In this document: piece by piece, positions 23,801 to 36,775 of the stretch
How the letters are laid out: each line of letters starts with the position of its first letter
How positions within the stretch are numbered: position 1 is the first letter of the stretch
NCBI GenBank assembly: GCA_029339195.1
Contig: JAPTJF010000096.1
Coordinates: forward strand, 62,001-126,000
Source: Micractinium sp. NFX-FRZ
Taxonomy: Eukaryota > Chlorophyta > Trebouxiophyceae > Chlorellales > Chlorellaceae
DNA: 64,000 bases
Direction of reading: 5' to 3'
Notes under the pieces: generated by a model
Databases searched by the model: none
What the model was told of the DNA's origin: nothing
Seen by the model: the letters and a program-made list of their open reading frames with translations, nothing else
Made by a program: the position numbers and the translations under genes

Positions 23801-26248
23801 GTTTATGGTCTTCTCATGTCCACGTGCCACCACCCGCAGGTCAAGCGCATTCACGAGTACAAGCGCCAGTTCATGAACGCCATCTCCCTCATCTACCGCT
23901 ACAAGACCATCAAGGAGATGAGCCCCGAGGAGCGCAAGAAGGTAAGCTTGGAATCTATTTGGTGTTTGCTACCATTGCCGTGCTTGTGGCCGGGACTGAC
24001 TTTTCTCTGTTCTGTTCCGAAACCAGCCCAAGCAAGCCTACTGTTGCCCTGTCTGCGTTCCATGCGCTTGTGGCAGCTCTGCGCTCCTGCAACATTGCCC
24101 TGCCCCATCTTGCCTGCGTTTGGCTTCTCACTCCCACCGGCCCACTCCCCCCCCCCCACCCCTTCCCCAGGTGGTGCCCCGCGTGTGCGTGTTTGGCGGC
24201 AAGGCTGCCTCCGCCTACTACATGGCCAAGAAGATCGTGGCCCTCATCCTCTCCATCGCCGAGACGGTGAACAACGACCCCGAGGTCGGCGACCTGCTCA
24301 AGGTGAGTACATGCATGGTTGAGTTCAGGGAGTGTGCATTCATCTATGTCGGGCAGGCTGGTGGGGTGAATTGGCTGAACACCGGTCCGCGGCTGGTGAC
24401 GGCGCAGCCCTACAGCGATGCCTGTTTATGAAGTTGGAATGAGCGAGTGAGTAATCGCAATGGTCAAGTGAGCAGCACAATTGCGCAGCAAGCACCACGG
24501 CTGCCCCTCCCCAGGCGCCTGATGCAACTTCATCATTGTTGACCACTCCCTTTACTTCTTGCACCATCTGTGCAGGTGGTCTTCCTGCCCAACTACAACG
24601 TTACGGAGGCGGAGATCATCATCCCTGCGGCAGAGCTCAGGTGGGTGCTGTGGGCAAAAAAGGCATCCGCTAATTCGCCCAACTCACTTGAACAAGCCAA
24701 GGAATCGCAGCTACATTAATTAATTAGACGCGTCCAGTCGCAACGGCACCTCACCTGTATCACCCATCTGCTGACAGCTGCTTCCTCCGCGTTTTTTGGT
24801 CTCCACCCTGCAGTCAGCACATCTCCACTGCGGGCACTGAGGCGAGCGGCACCAGCAACATGAAGGTGAGAGGCTGCCGCTACAGAACCCTCAGAAGAAA
24901 GCCAGATGCTCTCTGTTCCTTCTGCTGTTTGCACTCCTCCCTTTGCCCCTGTCCTCGCGACCTTCTCCTCAATTTGGTGCTCGCAATCACTCCTCATTGT
25001 CTTTTGTCCTAATACTGGTCGTCCTCCCTCCATGTGCAGTTTGCCCTCAACGGCTCCTTCATCATTGGCACCATGGACGGCGCCAACATTGAGATTGGCG
25101 AGAACACCGGTGAGCGGGTTTTGCTCCACTTGAATTATTGTCACAACCGAGGGCAGCGTGTGCTCTCGCTCCCTGATCTGCACAGCCGAGCTGCGTGCAT
25201 GTCTCTGTGATGTACAGTGGTGGCAGGCTGGCAACCGGACAATCTCCACATGCCGCAATGAACGTTTGCTGGTCGGCTGCTGCCTGCCCGAATTGCAGGA
25301 TTTGAGAACCTGTTCATCTTCGGTGTCAAGGCCGAGGAGATCAACCGCCTGCGCGAGGTGCGCTGTCTGCCAGCTCGCAATCCAGCCAACACGAAAGTCG
25401 GAAGAAAGCAAGCACTGGGAAGCTACTGGCAGAGCAGCATACTGGTGTTTCATTGTACGCTGCCCACACTGCCTGTGGTGCTGGCTATCAACACGCGCGC
25501 TACATGCTCTTTATTCCTCTTCACCTGTGCAGGAGCGCAAGGACTTCAAGGACTACGACCCTCGCTTCATGGCGGCCCTGGACATGGTCAAGGCCGGCGC
25601 GTTTGGCCGCCCCGACTACTTTGACGACCTCGTGGCCTCCGTCACCGACATGAACCGCGGCAACGACTGGTTCCTGCTGGGTGAGTAGGTGACATATGGA
25701 GGATTAGCTGTGGATGGAGGACGGAGGGGGCCCTGTCTAGCTGGCGCCACTGAGTGCGATGACACTTCTCAAGTTAAATATATATGTGGGCAGCCTGGGA
25801 GTGTATGTTGCCGGCCAGGGGCGTCTGTGAGGCACATGACACCCTGGCAAGACTGTTTTTGATCGGGTGTGTGTGGGTGGGTCAACCAAGAAGCGCACAT
25901 GCCAACCAAGAAGCGCACATGCTTGATGAGGGCAGCGTGCTTTGGAGGGGCAGGGGTTTTGCCTGCAGGCCACCCTACATTTCTGTACTTGTTCATTGCT
26001 GTACTTGTTCATTGCCCTCCACCCCTAATTTGAATTTATCTTCCACACCTTTCTGTTTGGCTGCAGCCAACGACTTTGCCTCCTATATGGACGCCCAGGA
26101 CGAGGTGGACGCGCTCTACCGCGACCAGGAGGAGTGGACCCGCCGCTCCATCATCTACACCGCATCCAACGGCTTCTTCTCCTCTGATCGCACCATTGAG
26201 CAGTACGCGCGGGAGATCTGGAACGTGCAGCCCACCCCCCAGCCCTGA
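17879..26248 (+). CDS. PHS1: Alpha-1,4-glucan (starch/glycogen) phosphorylase, probably plastidial
   Basis: Twenty-four exons, starting 17879-18122, 18263-18323, 18639-18744, 19117-19250, 19914-19974, 20349-20419, 20580-20763, 20959-21102, 21366-21441, 21633-21729, 21937-22048, 22222-22383, 22551-22621, 22806-22902, 23139-23246, 23457-23642, 23840-23941, 24171-24302, 24576-24640, 24814-24865, 25040-25109, 25299-25357, 25533-25680, 26067-26248; 907 residues. It releases glucose 1-phosphate from alpha-glucan ends with phosphate and PLP. The PLP lysine is Lys755 in [15 protein letters not shown]. Other family blocks are [59 protein letters not shown] and [13 protein letters not shown]. The first 40 residues are Ser/Arg/Ala-rich, like a plastid transit peptide. 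Exon 12 encodes a Lys/Glu/Ala-rich insert of about 50 residues. Intron 15 has a GC donor. Confidence 0.97.
20836..20898 (+). repeat. Degenerate copy of the 5' edge of phosphorylase exon 8, in intron 7
   Basis: The copy begins with an acceptor-like CCCGCAGGCT and includes CCGACGAGATCA, matching ATCTGCAGGCT and CCGACGAGATCA at the real exon 8 start (20951-21005). Identity is about 75% by eye over 60 bases. An extra C breaks the frame. It lies about 115 bases before the real acceptor. Confidence 0.8.
21921..21936 (+). repeat. C-rich run before phosphorylase exon 11
   Basis: A run of C residues directly precedes the CTGCAG acceptor of exon 11. It is a plausible polypyrimidine tract and a sequencing-error hotspot. 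Confidence 0.7.
25883..26013 (+). repeat. Two small tandem repeats in the last phosphorylase intron
   Basis: CCAACCAAGAAGCGCACATG occurs twice in tandem from about 25884 to 25921. TGTACTTGTTCATTGC occurs twice from about 25984 to 26013. Neither resembles an adjoining exon. Confidence 0.8.
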
Positions 26249-27075
26249 GCGTGCATGCACACACCTGTTGCTGCTGATCGTGCGGCTGGGCTTGGCTTGA
26301 GGTGTTGACTGTCTAAATGTGTTTGAATGTGAAATGTGAATGCCCCCCTTGTGTCTGAACGCGTCTGTCCTTGTCTGAAATGAGCCCCTGCTGAACGATA
26401 AGCCCGGCGCACGTATTCTTTCCCTTTCCTGGGTCGGTTGATCTGCCCTGCCCGCCGGCTGACTGCCCTTCTGTGCTAGATTTAGTTGCGCGCCCCCAAC
26501 TCTCCTACGGCCTCTGCAGTTCCAACACTAAACCTGTTTTGTAATGTCAGGATAACACACAGCCCGAGTAGCCTGCATCGACCGCTGCTGCTGCACGCCC
26601 AGGATGGAAATCGTGTCATGAAGGGCAACGGTCAGCAAAGGTGGTAGCTGGGCCCCCGTTCCGTCGGTTGCCCAGCATTCAGACCACATGGGACCATCAA
26701 TGGGTGCGGTGCAACGCTTGTCGCTTCCACAGTACTGGCTCTGTACTAAGAACATTGGAGAGTAAGCAGTGTTGACTCAAAGGGACGGTGTGAGCCACTG
26801 TACGTGCTCCGCTTGCCAGCACAACTGCCCAACTGTCACTCCCTAGCTGTATGTGTGTGTGGTGGGGGGAATCCAATCACTGTACCTGCCAGTGCCTCTA
26901 TGCTGGCTGCACACGCTCAGCCTATGCTGCCTGCATTTCGTGCAAAGCACCTGGCAATGCTGCGGAGAACCGTTTGGGTGAAAGAGTGCCAGAGACGTTG
27001 CCTGTCTAAACCTGGATGTTATTTCAGGCTTGAAGGATTGCGTAACAAACGTTACAAAGTGCTAGCCAGAGCCAA
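26249..27075. other. Convergent intergenic region, phosphorylase / coiled-coil gene
   Basis: 827 bases between opposite-strand stops hold the two 3' UTRs. TGTAA at 26540-26544 fits the phosphorylase transcript (about 290 bases after the stop). Minus-strand TGTAA at 27056-27052 is only 20 bases after the coiled-coil gene's stop. No credible coding exon or RNA gene is seen between them. Confidence 0.6.
26540..26544 (+). terminator. TGTAA poly(A)-type signal of the phosphorylase gene
   Basis: A TGTAA pentamer in the 3' flank, within TTTTGTAATGTCAG. Use is inferred from position. Confidence 0.5.
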
Positions 27076-30000
27076 TCAACAGAACGCCCCTGATGATGCC
27101 AACTCGTCAAAGCCGCCATAGCCGCTGCCTGCACCGCCATGCCCTGCTGCCAGCGCCGCTGCCACCTGCGCACACTGCCCCCGCAAGCTGCCCACAGCCG
27201 CTGCCAGCGAGCTGCACGTCTCATGCTGCGGACGCGCCTCGCCGGCCTCCAGCTGCTGCAGCAGTAACCATGCCTGCTGGGCCGTGGCGTCAATTGCAGC
27301 GCTGGCAGAGCCAGCCGCCTGGCCTTGGGCTGGCAGCAGTACTGAGGAGATGTCATCAGGTGCCAGGTCCACCAGGCCAGCAATGTCGTGAGCGGCTGCT
27401 GCCAGGGCTGCCGCGTCTGCCTGCACCAACAAACAGGGCGAAGCTGGGGGAACACTTGGCCAGCCTGCTTCGGCTGCGCAGCCCTATCGCCCAAACCTCG
27501 GGATGCCAAGTGGCGAAGCACGGCACCCTTTAGCAGCGCCGGTATCCGACTGAGCCCCACCCACCAAGTCCCTCAACACCCTGGAGCCTAAGCCCCACCT
27601 GGGAGCCATCTTGTGCTGCGGCTGCATCTGCAGCAGCGCTCAGCTGCACCAGCGTCTCCAGCAGCAGCCTCAATGCCTGCCCCAGCTGCTGTGCGCACTG
27701 CCTTGCCTCGGCCAGCCTGGCGGCAGCATCCTCCACCTCTTCCGCATGCTGTGTGGTTGCTTCCTGCAGGCCGGTGGTGGTTGCAGCTAGCTCCTGGTGC
27801 ACCTGCCGCAGCTGCTGGTGCAGGTTGTCCAGCTCAGCGTCACGCTGCCCCAGCTCACCGCTCAGCCGCTGCAGCTGCGCCTCCTGCACCCGCCGCTCAT
27901 CCAGCGCCCCCTGCTGCCGCGCAAGCCTGCAAGGCAGGTGTCGCCAACAATAACAGTTGTTTAGATGCAGCTGTTGGACAGCCAAGAGGCAATGAAGCCT
28001 GCCAGCCGCGCAAGCATGCTGTCACACAGACCATGTTGCTCAACCCATGCATGGAAGACCCGACAACAACTGCACATCTGCTCAAAGCTCTCCCACCGTG
28101 TCTGCTGCTCCAGCCGCTCCCGCAGCTCCCGCACGGCTGCCTCCTTGCTGCCGCAGGCAGCCTGCGTCTGGCGCAGGCGCGCCTGGCACGACTCCAGCTC
28201 AGCTGCCAGCGGCGCGGGATCCTGCGCCTCCAGATCCCGCTCCAAATCAGCCACCTGTGGTCCAAAAGGGGCAAACTGGCAGCAGGTTGCCGCATGTCTT
28301 GTAACCTCCATCTCCCTGCCTGTACTTTTGTGGACCAGCTGAATAGCCAGGCGGACTGGCACGTGACAGCCTGGCATGCAATGCAAACAGGTCACCTTTC
28401 CAAACCTCGTGGCCCTGTGGCACGAACTGCCCCACTTCCCCCGCCTCCTTCCTGGTCCCGCGTTCCCCACCTTTGAGCGCAGGTCCTTGATGAGCGCCGC
28501 CTTGCGGCTGAGCTCTGCCCGCGCCTCCCTCAGCGCCGCCTCTGCCGCCTTGCGTGCCTGCTGCTCTCCCTCCAGCTGCGCCGCCACGTTGGGCCCGCTG
28601 TTCTCGCTGGCAGCTGCCTGGCGCTGCAGGGCTTGCAGCTCCTTGAGCCGTCGGCTGCCCTCTGCTTTGGCCAGCCGCAGCGCGTTTTGACAGTCTGCCA
28701 GCTCGGCAGACAGGCGCTCAGCACGCTCCCGCAGCCCCCGTGCCTCGCCTGCCTGCCGGCCTTTGTAGGCAGCCAGCTCCTGCTCGGCTGCCTTGGCCCG
28801 TGACCCCAGCTGCTCGCTGGCCTGCTGAGCTGCTGCCAGCTCTTGCTGCACCTGCTCCCGCTGCAGCCGCTCCAGCCTGGCCTCCCTCAGAGCAGCGCCA
28901 ATGCCCTCGTGGCAGCACACCGCCTCCAAGTCACCCACTGAAGCAGCTTGTGTGCCGGCTGCCGCCTTTTCAGCCGCAGAGGTGGCGTGGGTGCCGGGTG
29001 CACCGCTGCCGCTGCTGCCGCCGCCGCGCATCTGGCGCAGGACCCTTTGTTCCAGCAGCCGCACCTCCACTGCCTTCATTGCCTGGTAGCGCCTGCAGGC
29101 CAGGAGCAAGGGCAGGACGCACAGGAGCAAGTTAAGTGACTTAGGGGAAGAGCGCGGGCAACACACAGTGTTGTTGAGTGGGCTAAACTGCAATGACCGG
29201 CCGGGCAAAGCAGGGACACGGAGGGCGGTGACACATGCAATGACCACGGAAGGCACAAGTTGCAGGCAGATATACTTCCTCACTTGAACTCGGCACGCAC
29301 ACCATCCAGCTGCGCCTGCAGCTCGCTGCACTGCTGCTCTGCAGCCTCCAAGTCCACCAGGGCACGCTGCTCCAGCTGGCATGCCCTGCAGGCAAGGGAA
29401 GGTAAGGTTTCAGCGGCACTTGCCAGGGCGCAAATTCTGGCCGCAAGATAAGTACAACTGCAAATGTGGCACTGAAAAGCGCTGCCTTCACAGCGCATCC
29501 CACCTGGCTGCGGCCTCCACCTTGCACCGATCCTCTGCCGCCGCCACGGCTGCCGCCGCTGCCGCTTCGGCCTGGTGCTGCATGCGCATCCGATCTTCCT
29601 CTGCTTCCGCCCGCAGCGCTGCCAGCTCCGCCTGCTGCGCATGCGCCGCATGCTGCATCTCCTGCTGGTGCTGCAGCTGTGCATCCTGCAGCCGGGAGGC
29701 AAGCTCGTCCCGCTCGCTGCGTGCAGCCTGCAGTGCTGCTTGCAGCTGCGCCAGCTGTGCCACGTGCTGCTGGCAGGCTGCCTGCACATCCAGCAGCTGC
29801 GCCTGCAACCCGTTGCGCAGCTGCTTGACGGCAGTGCGGTAGCGGTGGCTGCGCAACAGGTGGGCCCAGCGCTCAGCGGCTGCATCCTGCCGATCCTCCA
29901 TGGCTACAGCTGCCTGCGCCTCCAAGCGAAGCAGCCGCACTTCCAGCCCCTCTGCTGCCTGCTGCATCCTGCCCAGGGAGGAGGATAGGCCAGGCATGTG

Positions 30001-33000
30001 GGCCGCCTCCTCATCCCCAAGCTGCTCAAGCTGCCCACCCAGCGCCGCCAGCTGCGCCTGCAGCCGCTGCTCAACCTGAAACGAGCACAGGTGGAGGGGG
30101 ACAGGCGGAAAATAGCATGATGGGCAAGGCGAAACACTCGTGCACCGCACACAGCCCCACCAAGTGTCACAGCCAATGAGGGCAGCATGTGCCAGTTGAC
30201 CCACCTCTGCATGCTGCGTCTCTGCGTGCTCCACCACTCCCAGCAGGGTGCTGCACTCCTGCTGGAGTGCCTCCAGCCGGCCAGCCAGCTCCGCCTCCCG
30301 CAGCTGCTTCTCAGCTGCCAGCTGCGAGTGGGCGGACCGCGCTGCCTCCACCTCCTGCTGGGCAGCCGTGAGCGCCTGCTGCTTCAACTGCAGTTCAGCC
30401 TTGGCAGCCTCCTGTGGCCCAGGAAGGCAGGAAGGAATGGGGAATGTCGCTTTCGTAAGCCTCCAAACGACCCTCAGTGAAGCACTGCCCTGGCTGTTGC
30501 CAGCGAGGGCTGCCAGACCGACCAACTAGCAAGCACTAAGCGAATGTAATGGCCAAACCGTGTTACCTGTGCCGCCGTCATGGCAGCCACTTGCTCTGCT
30601 AGCTCCTGCAGCTGCGAGCGCAGGTGCTCCTCAGCGCCGCCGCTGCTCTCCATGCTGGCCGCCAGGCCTTGCAGGCGGGCCGCCATGGCATCATGCTGCT
30701 GCTGCTGCCGCGCCAGAGCCGCCTGCACAGGCCACGACAATAGGGGCGCCTAGGAATGTGAGCATGATCCTCGCTTCTTCCCGCTAGTCAGCCTGATAGC
30801 ATGCACCAATAGCACATGTCCCGCAGAATGGACCACAACTAGCTGAACTGCATTGTCACCTCAATCCTACCTCTGAGGCGGCAAGCTGCTGCTTGGCCTC
30901 ACGCATGGCGTCCTCATGCTGCCGCTGCTGCTCCCGCAGCTGCCTATCCAGTGCGTCGGCGGTGCCCGTTGCTTCCATCAGCTGCTCTGCTGTCTCCTGC
31001 AGCACACCTTCCAGCTGAGCACCCGCTGCTGCTAGCTGCTCCACCCGCTGCTGCAGAGTCTGCACAGTGCCCTGCTCCATGCCTGCCAGCCTGGCCTGCA
31101 GCGCGGCCTCTGCATGCTGCGCCTCTGCCAGCTTCGCCTGCAGCTCCTTGCACCGCTGCTTCCACTTGTCCGCCCGTCGCGCTGCTTCCGCGGCTGCCGC
31201 TGTACTGCCATCAGCCATGTGGGTGGTGCCACCAGCAGGGCCCGACGTCACTGCTGAAGGTAGGCAGAGTGCGGCATCTGTACAAAAGGAGCAAGGGGCC
31301 ATAGCACGTCATATCAACAAAAGATGGTTGTCAGCACGCCTCAGCAACCGGCTCCCAAACGTGCTCTGCTACCACAATGCAAACACTCGGCAATTACCTG
31401 CATTGCTGACGGGCGTGGGTGCGGCTCCCTGGGCCACCATGTGCCGCACTTCTGCCTCCATCACCCCAATGGTGGCATAAAGCGCGGGCAGCTCTGTGCC
31501 CAGCAGCGCCGCAGCATGAGCAGAGCTTTGGAGGGCCAGCTGTCCACTGCTTCCGGGGCTGGCAGGGCTGTGCATGCCGGGGCTGGAAGCACCCGGGGAG
31601 CTCTCAAGCTGCTGCTGAATGCGGTCCAGCCCTGCCAGCTGCTGCTTCAGCAGTGCCAGCATGCCAACCAGCTGCTCAACATCTGGGCTGATGGGCGGCA
31701 CCTGCTGCTCACAGCCGTCTGCCCAACCATCTGCCGGCCCGCTGCCTGCCGCGGCACCAGTGCCAGCAGCTGCTCGTTGCGGTGCCTGCAGCTGCATGCG
31801 GTCGTGCAGGCCATGCCGCTTGATACCTGCACGCTCCAAACGGAGCTCCAAGTGAGCCACCTGTGCAGCCAAGGAACGGATGACAGCACGCTGGGAGGCC
31901 TCCAGCGGCATGCAGCCACCACCGTGCTGTGGCGCCGCCCCCGGCAGAGGCGCCGCATCCTGTTGCACATGCTGCTGGAAAGCCGCCACCAACTCGCTGT
32001 GCTCCTGCACAGCAGGGCAGGCAGGTGGGATGGGCGAGGGAGCAGAGCAGGGGGCAGGGGCACAAATAAATGGGGAACAAAGTTCATATTGCAATGCGCT
32101 CATGATCAGCAGTGCAACAGGCAACCAATCACTGACACACCTGAAGCATGGCGAGCAGGGCGTCTGCAGCCTGCCGAAGCTGCTGCGGCAGGGATCCAGG
32201 TTCGCAGCCATCAGGCAGCGCAGTGGAAGGCGCGGCCCCTTGCTCCTTCAGCGCTTGCCGCACGCGGTGCACCGTGGCGTAGGCACTGCTGCGCAGTTCA
32301 CGCAGCTCGCAGGCCTGCAGCTGCACCGACTCAAGCTGCGACTGCAGGGCCTGCAAGTGGAGGAAGGGCAGCATTTTTAAATAACGAACGGGTGTGGGAG
32401 TAGCTGTTGCCAGGAACAGAGCAGCAGGAAAGGCGACCGTCATCATAAGCGATGACAACAAAAACCTGTTCTTACCTGCTGCCGCGCCTGTGCCTCTGCA
32501 TCTGCACGCGACAGGCATGCCTCCGCGTCCTGCTTGCCTGCCGCAGCTGAGCGACCCAGCTCATCCACTTTAGCCTGCAGTGCGCAGCACTCGGCACGCA
32601 GCTGCTCCGCTGCTGGGCAGGTACATCCGGGGCTGTGATGCGACTGCTCAACAACTGCTGCCTGAGCCTCCAGCTGCAGGGAACCAAACGAGAAAAACCG
32701 TTTAGCTGAAACGCAAAGGCGAGGAGCCCGGTCAGCTTGCAATGCAACGTGAAATCAAGCAAAACGAGCGCACTGGCAAGCCCACCGCTCCCCTCACACA
32801 CCACCACCACCAATTTCCGGCATCCCCACTGTCAGCTCACCTTGCGCTCTGCCTCCTGCATCCTGGCCTCAATAGCCGCCTGCTCCGCCTTGGCGGCCAC
32901 TTCAGCCAGCCTGGAGGCAGCCAGCTGAGCTGTGAGCTCTGCCACCTGCTGCTGCTTAGCATCAGGCCGACCGTAAGCCGCATCAGGGCTCGCATGCTCT

Positions 33001-36000
33001 GCTGGGCTGGCACTCTGTGCACCCGCTGCATCTGTCTGGGCACTGCTCGCCACCGTGGCAACAGCATCTGCGGGCGCTGCCTGGATAGCTGCGTTGCACT
33101 GGGCAGGCACGTCACACTGCACACCCTGAGTCTGCAGCTCTGGCATGGCTGCCTGCTGTGCGGCTGCTCCTGCAGCTGCTGCTGCTGCGGCTTCCTGCTC
33201 AACGGCGACTTGCTGCTCCAGAGCAGAGATGCGGCTAAGAAGAGCTCCCACGGCTGCGCCCACCTCTTGGCCCAGGCTTCCCTGCTGCATCTGGCCGGAT
33301 GGGCTGCCTGCCCGTGCGCCAGGCAGGCCGGTTGCTCCATCAGCCCCTGCACTGGCCTGTGCTGGCGGCAGCTGTGCACCGCCACCGTGCTGCTCTGCTG
33401 CTAGCAGCGGCAGACCAGCCACTTGCTGCGCCACTGCCGTCAAGGTGCTGCGCACGGCTGCTGCCTCCTTTTGGGCTGCCGCCTCCCGCTCCACTGCTGC
33501 TTGCTCTGCCGCTGCCAGCTCTCCCAACTTGCACTTGAGCTGCTGCAGCAGCGCTTGCCCGTCCTCCAGCTCAAGGCGCAGGGAGTGAACCTGCAGTGGA
33601 GGAAGGGGAGCGCGCAAACCATTGTAACACTCAGCATTGCGAGACGCACGTTTCCCTGCCTCTGATTTTGCAGCGTAGCAGGCCATGCAGATGCCGGACA
33701 ATGATGCGCGACGCATGCTGGCACTCGCCCCACCCACCTGCTGCTCCGCGCACATTCGCCCCTCCACATTCTCCTGCAGCTGCACCTCGTTGTGCAGCAC
33801 GGTGGCCTCCGCAACCTGCACCACTCAACGGAAGCAAATGCGAAGTAAACCACCCCACACATGCTGCACATGTGATAGCAAAATGCAAGACAATGAGGCA
33901 GGCAGTCACCCTGTCCCAATCACAGATGCCTGTGCCCAATATCCACCTTCAGCAGCTTTTCAAGTTGTGCAACCTGCTCCTGTGCGGCTTGCAGCTTGCC
34001 CGTGGCCATGGCAAGCTGTGCACTCAGCTCCGCTACCGCGTCTGCATCACTGCCGGCAGCGGAGGGCTCGGCTGGCAGGCCGCCTGCTGCTGCGCTGCGT
34101 GTGGCCTCCACCAGGGCTGCCTCCAGCCGCTCATTGGCTGCCTGCACGCTCGCATGGGCAAGTCGCTGTGGCTTCAGCAGGTAAGATCTGCGCCCCACTC
34201 CTGCCAGCTGCTTGCTTTGTCATGCACAATGGGCAACAACAAAACCAATATGCCTAGCGGCATGCGGCTCTGCAATTCCCAAGCACCCACCTCTAGTGCA
34301 GCGATGCGAGCGTCGGCAGGGCCCAGGCCAGCGCCATGGCTGCCACGCTGCGCCCGGTGCACCAGCTGCGCTTCCGCATGCGGCAGGCCCAGCAGCTGCG
34401 CCACGTGGCGCTGCAGCCCCTGCACCTCTGCCTCCCTCTGGGCCACCGCCTCATCACGCTCCACCAGCATGGCTTGCACCTCATGTAGTGATTTGGCAGG
34501 GGCGCCAGCAGAGTTAGGATGTGCAAACCAAGGGCCGCAATGCATGTGTGCATGCCCGGTCCTATAGGCAGCTGAAGCAGGCGTCAACATGCATGCAATG
34601 GCACGGCAAGAACCTCAAATCCTCGTGCACCAGCACTCACCATGATGGCTGCGTTTGCTGCATCCACCGTGTCTGCGAGCGTCTGAAGCTGGCGGTGCGC
34701 ATCCCCCAGGTCTGCCCGTGTGTCGCCCAGCTGCTGCTCCAGCGCCTGCACCTGCCGCCGCAGCGGCTCACGCGCTGCCGCTTCCTCCTGCACAAGCCGA
34801 GGACCACACACAAGACGCCATATCGACGGTGTGCTGCCACACACGACCAAGCTGCAGCCCACCCGCACAAGCCCCAGTGCCCAGTGCGAATGCAGCAGTC
34901 CAACAGAACCATGCCTGACCCATCGCACCCCACCCGCGCACCCCACACACCCAACCCAGCTTGTCTTGCCAGCACCTGCAGCCGAGCGACCTCCTCCTGC
35001 AGCGCCGCCTCTGTGTCCACCCCCGCCGCCGCTGCGCGGTCAAGCTGCTGGCGCAGGCCTGCCTTGGAGTCAATCAGCTCCCGCACCCGCAGCTGGCTGT
35101 TCTGCAGCTGCTCCTGCGCAGCACCCAGCTCCTCCTTGTACTGCGCTGCCTCTGCCCGTGACTCTGCATATCGTGCCTCGAACTTCTCAATGACCTCGTC
35201 CTGAAGGAGGTGAGCAGAGGTGCATGGTGCACAGGGTGGGGTGTTCAGTCATGCAGAGCAAAGTGTCATGCTGCACAAAGCAAGAGAGGAGCGCAGTTCT
35301 GCACTGCCTTCACTCATGGCATCCACCCCTTCCCCTTGTACACCGCCGCGCTGCAGTTCCCGGCAATACATGTGTTTTTGACCGGCAGTAATCTCCCTTG
35401 GCACCTTGGCACGCAACAGCTGCAGCACTTGGGCGTCACGGGCCCCCTGCAGGGCACGCTCCTGCTCCAGTGCTGTTTCCGCCAGCTCAACGGCACCCGG
35501 TGTGGCGTCCTCCAGCTGGCGCTGCAGGCCCTGCAGGATGCGCAGCTGCCCGTGGGCGGTCTCCAGCTCTTGCAGCGCGTCTGCCAGCCGCTCACGCAGC
35601 TGGCGGTTGGCACCCTGCAGCGGCACAGAGGGCATGGACGAGCACACCTGGCTCAGGGTGCCACAGCAAGCCTGCAACAAAGCAGCGAGGCCCTCTCCCC
35701 TGCCCGTTGCCGGAAAGCAGCACCGTATCAGCTGGGGGCCTTGCCTCTAAGCGCGCTGCCTGCGCCAGAGCCTCCTGCCGCACCGCTTCTCCGCTGGCGG
35801 TGGTAGCTGCAGCAGTCCCGCCGCCCCCGCCCGAGGCTGTCTGGGCGGCGTGCCGCATTGGCGAGCCAGCAGCGCGGACCGATGCAGCGCTGCCAGCGGA
35901 ATGCTGGGATATCCCGCTTCCGCCGGGCTCTGCGCCTCTACGGGCCGATGCCAGCGCGCGCAGTTTTTGCAGTCTAGGCGCAGCCGGCCGCAACGTTTCG

Positions 36001-36017
36001 GCCGGCCCCGGAGGCAT
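27076..36017 (-). CDS. Large coiled-coil protein of unknown function
   Basis: About 20 exons on the minus strand (high to low, some ends within a base or two): 35745-36017, 35405-35671, 34976-35200, 34642-34788, 34291-34482, 33947-34165, 33738-33815, 32841-33591, 32476-32673, 32141-32350, 31398-32004, 30871-31277, 30567-30722, 30205-30411, 29504-30075, 29284-29385, 28471-29092, 28097-28254, 27599-27926, 27076-27420. The product is about 2,000 residues. It is almost entirely Ala/Gln/Glu/Leu/Arg heptad-type coiled coil (for example VEQRLQAQLAALGGQLEQLG), after a Ser/Gly/Ala-rich head of about 90 residues. Exon 8 holds a less helical stretch with VQCDVP and SAQTD. Exon 17 ends in LSRKAALIKDLRSK, reminiscent of centrosomal or golgin-type proteins, but I cannot assign a family. 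Intron 1 uses a GC donor. A structural or tethering role is only a guess. Confidence 0.75.
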
Positions 36018-36775
36018 GGCGCTTTCTCAACTGCTGGCGACACGGGAGGACATCAGGCAGCTGCTGCCGGAAACTCAGAACGAAGCTCGAGCTTGACCGC
36101 CATTCAAACAGCTTTTGCAGCGTGTGTGTACATTTAGCGATACAGAGTAGCAAGAAGTAGGCCATGCCGTTGCCTGTGAAACCAGCCCACCCAACCGGCC
36201 AGCAGGGCGCCGCCGCCGCTGCCGCTGGACCATGCCACCCCGTCCGAAGGCTGCTAAGGGCGCACGCCCTCCAGCGCCAGGACAGCAGCACGGCCACATT
36301 ACAAGTGAACATGGCGTAAATATGCATGAATCAACAGCTACAGGCTACCCCTGCTCTTCAAGCCTTTACCGCGTCTCTCGCTCTCCCGTACAAGCAAGTA
36401 CAAGTGCCTGTGGTCTGGCCCTCAAGAGGCGAGGCAACTCTTTTCACCCAAGTGGATCGAACTGTGCGCAATCAGATGCCGTCACCGAGGGAGTCTACCC
36501 CTGTTGGGCACCACAGCCTGCCTGGCCACACGCGCCACTGTGCCAGAAGAGACCTGGGCCAGATTCTGCCTTGAAGCCACACACTGGTTTTTAAAAATGG
36601 TTTGCTATCGAGCTGGAAGGCAGGCTGGTTGGATGCAGTGACTCATAAGGTTTCCGTCACGAGCACAAGAGCCAGAGCAGGAACAGATGTGCCACACGCG
36701 GGGCGGGCCGTCAGAAAAGTGTTGTGCGTTCAGTGTGCGCGGATTCTAGGGCTGGTACCGCCGTCGCCGCAGGGT
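36018..36775. promoter_or_regulatory. Intergenic region upstream of the coiled-coil gene and downstream of the FGAM synthase gene
   Basis: 758 bases between two minus-strand genes. It should hold the promoter and 5' UTR of the coiled-coil gene (low side) and the 3' UTR of the FGAM synthase gene (high side). A minus-strand TGTAA lies at about 36303-36299. I see no convincing coding exon. Confidence 0.5.

Noticed and set aside
27613..28476. 287-codon open frame on the plus strand
   Set aside because: Antisense to coiled-coil exons 18-19; composition is a mirror of the Gln/Ala-rich coding strand.
31324..32403. 359-codon open frame on the plus strand
   Set aside because: It lies antisense to exons 10 and 11 of the coiled-coil gene. 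GC-rich Gln/Ala/Leu coding sequence produces long open frames in other frames; no family motif or splice logic.
33596..34567. 323-codon open frame on the plus strand
   Set aside because: Antisense shadow of coiled-coil exons 5-7, spanning their introns; no recognisable protein.
36018..36775. A small gene between the coiled-coil and FGAM synthase genes
   Set aside because: Only short open frames in several phases, none with consistent splice sites or a recognisable product.
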